DNA of 64,000 nucleotides from Acidobacteriota bacterium (lineage in GTDB: Bacteria > Acidobacteriota > Blastocatellia > Pyrinomonadales > Pyrinomonadaceae). A model generated the notes under the pieces. It saw only the letters and a program-made list of their open reading frames with translations. It was not told the DNA's origin and made no database searches. This document shows positions 62,215 through 64,000 of this stretch, in pieces. The translations under genes were made by a program, and so were the position numbers. Where the stretch lies: the NCBI GenBank assembly GCA_016716435.1, contig JADJWI010000003.1, forward strand, positions 1,178,001 to 1,242,000. The letters are read 5' to 3'. How positions within the stretch are numbered: the stretch's first letter is position 1; each line of letters starts with the position of its first letter.

Positions 62215-64000
62215 ATGGACGAAAAGTATTTTCCGAAAAAGATCGAGGCAAAGTGGCAGGCTCATTGGGCTGAGAACAAGTCGTTTCAGGTGCAGGTCGA
62301 TGACGATCTGCCCAAGTTTTACCAGCTCGAAATGCTTCCGTATCCATCCGGAAACCTTCATATGGGGCACGTTCGGAATTATTCCGTTGGCGATGCCGTC
62401 GCCTGGTACAAGCGGCTGAAAGGCTTTAATGTCTTGCACCCGATCGGCTGGGATTCTTTCGGACAGCCGGCCGAGGATGCCGCGGTTAAGCGAAAAGTGA
62501 ACCCGCGCGACTGGACCGAAGAGAATATCAAGGCGATGCGCGGTCAGCTTCAACGCCTGGGCCTGAGCTACGATTGGTCCCGAGAGATCGCCGCCCATCG
62601 GCCCGAATATTACAAGTTTGACCAGTGGTTCTTCCTCAAAATGTATGACAAGGGCCTGGCGTATAAGAAGCTGACGCAGGTCAATTGGTGCGAGACTGAT
62701 CAGGCCACGCTTTCCAACGAACAGGCTAGCGGCGGGCTCTGCTGGCGGTGCGGAAATCCGGTAACGAAACGCGATCTTGAGCAATGGTTCTTCAAGACGA
62801 CGGCCTATGCCGATGAACTGCTTGACGGGCTCGAGAGCATCGGCGGCGGATGGCCGGCGAATGTGCTCAAGCGTCAGCGGGACTGGATCGGGCGATCTGA
62901 AGGCGCATACATCGATTTTGCGGTGCGTGTGCCCGGAAAGACGGGAAGCCTTAAGCCGGAGGACCGCCGGACGATCAAGGTCTTTACGACGCGGATCGAC
63001 ACGATCTACGGAGCTACGGCGATCGTGCTCGCTCCGGAACATCCGATCGTTCAGGAATTTGCGGGCGAGTTTTCGGCTGAGGTCCACGCAAAGATCGCCG
63101 AGATCCTCGCCGAAAAGGCAAAGCCGGCCGATCATGAGGCCGAGGTCGAAAAGGACGGGATCGAGATCGGCTTGAACGCCGTTAATCCTTTCAACAGTGA
63201 GCTGGTGCCGATATGGGTCGGAAATTACGTGATGATGGAATACGGCACCGGTGCCGTTATGAGCGTTCCGGCCCACGACGAACGTGATTTCGAGTTCGCA
63301 ACGAAATTCGGCCTGCCGATCCGCCAGGTGATCTCAGAACCGCACATGGCCCATGAGCATCACACGATGCACGCGCTTGCTCTTGAGCAGCCTTTCACCT
63401 CTTCCGGAGTGCTTGTCCATTCGGACTATTGGAACGGCAAAGCGAGCGAGGCCGCGATCGAGGAAATGACGCATCACGCCCAGCTTCACGGCTTTGGCGA
63501 GCCCGCGACGACCTACAAGCTGCGCGATTGGGGCATTTCGCGTCAGCGTTTCTGGGGCTCGCCGATCCCGATCGTATATTGCGATGCATGCGGAACGGTG
63601 CCGGTGCATTTTGATGATCTGCCGGTCGAGCTTCCCGAGAATGCTCCGATCACCGGAACGGGCGAGTCACCGCTTTCGAAAGTGACGGAGTTCGTCGAAA
63701 CTGCCTGCCCGAAGTGCGAAGGGCCCGCCCGGCGGGAAACGGATACGATGGATACGTTCGTCGATTCCTCTTGGTATTACTTCCGCTACACGGATCCGGA
63801 AAACGAGGTGCTTCCTTTCTCGCCGGACATTGCCGGCTACTGGACTCCGGTCGATCAATACATAGGCGGGGACGACCATGCGGTGATGCACCTGATCTAC
63901 ACGCGTTTTTGGACAAAGGTGATGCGAGACATCGACCTTTTGTCGCTCGACGAACCGGTAACACGTCTGCTGACGCAAGGGATGGTCGTTGGTGAGACGT
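62215..64000 (+). CDS. leuS: Leucyl-tRNA synthetase (3' end outside window)
   Basis: 595 codons are visible from an ATG at 62215, preceded by AAGGA at modest distance. The HIGH motif is PSGNLHMGHVRNYS (about residue 42-50). The zinc-ribbon insert near 155-185 includes CETDQATLSNEQ and CWRCGNPV. The editing domain (CP1) contains TTRIDTIYGATAIVLAPEHP and MEYGTGAVMSVPAHDERDFEF, which clears mischarged amino acids. YWYYFRYTD-type and GGDDHAVMHLIYTRFW segments lead to the tRNA-binding part. The KMSKS loop falls outside the window. It charges tRNA-Leu. Confidence 0.96.
   Translation, partial: MDEKYFPKKIEAKWQAHWAENKSFQVQVDDDLPKFYQLEMLPYPSGNLHMGHVRNYSVGDAVAWYKRLKGFNVLHPIGWDSFGQPAEDAAVKRKVNPRDWTEENIKAMRGQLQRLGLSYDWSREIAAHRPEYYKFDQWFFLKMYDKGLAYKKLTQVNWCETDQATLSNEQASGGLCWRCGNPVTKRDLEQWFFKTTAYADELLDGLESIGGGWPANVLKRQRDWIGRSEGAYIDFAVRVPGKTGSLKPEDRRTIKVFTTRIDTIYGATAIVLAPEHPIVQEFAGEFSAEVHAKIAEILAEKAKPADHEAEVEKDGIEIGLNAVNPFNSELVPIWVGNYVMMEYGTGAVMSVPAHDERDFEFATKFGLPIRQVISEPHMAHEHHTMHALALEQPFTSSGVLVHSDYWNGKASEAAIEEMTHHAQLHGFGEPATTYKLRDWGISRQRFWGSPIPIVYCDACGTVPVHFDDLPVELPENAPITGTGESPLSKVTEFVETACPKCEGPARRETDTMDTFVDSSWYYFRYTDPENEVLPFSPDIAGYWTPVDQYIGGDDHAVMHLIYTRFWTKVMRDIDLLSLDEPVTRLLTQGMVVGET

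Overview
The window is a compact bacterial chromosome segment with a G+C content judged by eye at roughly 55-60 %. I count 55 protein-coding genes (two cut by the window edges) and one decayed Rhs gene seen as two fragments. I see no rRNA or tRNA gene, no CRISPR array and no complete insertion sequence. A lineage close to Acidobacteriota, class Blastocatellia (Pyrinomonadaceae-like), fits best. The reasons are TonB receptors with a carboxypeptidase-like N-terminal domain, two giant secreted di-haem peroxidase / FG-GAP proteins, a PD40 propeller membrane protein, a two-gene EgtB/EgtD ergothioneine route, a B12-dependent ribonucleotide reductase, Rhs debris and small palindromic repeats. This assignment is inference from gene content; no marker was searched.

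Layout. 1-6.6 kb: a TPR lipoprotein-like secreted protein, then the minus-strand translation cluster rpmE - DUF1385 - prfA - histidine phosphatase, then small secreted proteins. 6.8-11.2 kb: a class I methyltransferase, a DinB-like protein, a VOC protein, an odd protein that looks like a degenerate D12 DNA-adenine methylase, and an MFS exporter. 11.3-16.3 kb: a tight operon with a FecA-like TonB receptor followed by a PhnD/PhnC/PhnE-type ABC importer, with a candidate Fur box in front. 16.4-20.0 kb: enoyl-CoA isomerase/hydratase, zinc-ribbon protein, histone-deacetylase-family enzyme and FAD oxidoreductase, separated by a purine-rich repeat flanked by an inverted repeat. 20.2-21.4 kb: a lower-GC island with a GIY-YIG nuclease and a small antitoxin-like protein. 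21.4-27.5 kb: mpl, a PD40/four-TM protein, an RRM protein and dacB.

27.6-33.5 kb: two tandem paralogues of about 945 residues with fibronectin III, di-haem cytochrome c peroxidase and FG-GAP parts. 33.5-35.8 kb: heptad repeats, a lipoprotein, a frameshifted and interrupted Rhs remnant with a low-GC ORF inside, and a palindrome cluster. 35.8-45 kb: a large secreted protein, a polyferredoxin-TPR fusion, class II ribonucleotide reductase with a possible NrdR box, hslO and a PHP hydrolase. 45.1-51.3 kb: queE, a class A beta-lactamase-fold hydrolase, queC with an N-terminal extension, membrane and secreted proteins, and an M16 peptidase.

51.3-64 kb: half of a Ski2-like helicase, an MBL hydrolase, a Tat-type amidase, coaX-birA, egtD-egtB for ergothioneine, HEAT-repeat protein with a translationally coupled 70-residue partner, and the start of leuS. 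The clearest non-gene novelty is a 34-bp palindromic element present twice. In egtB it is read through in frame as linker sequence, and in a membrane protein the same reading frame supplies the C-terminus and stop codon.
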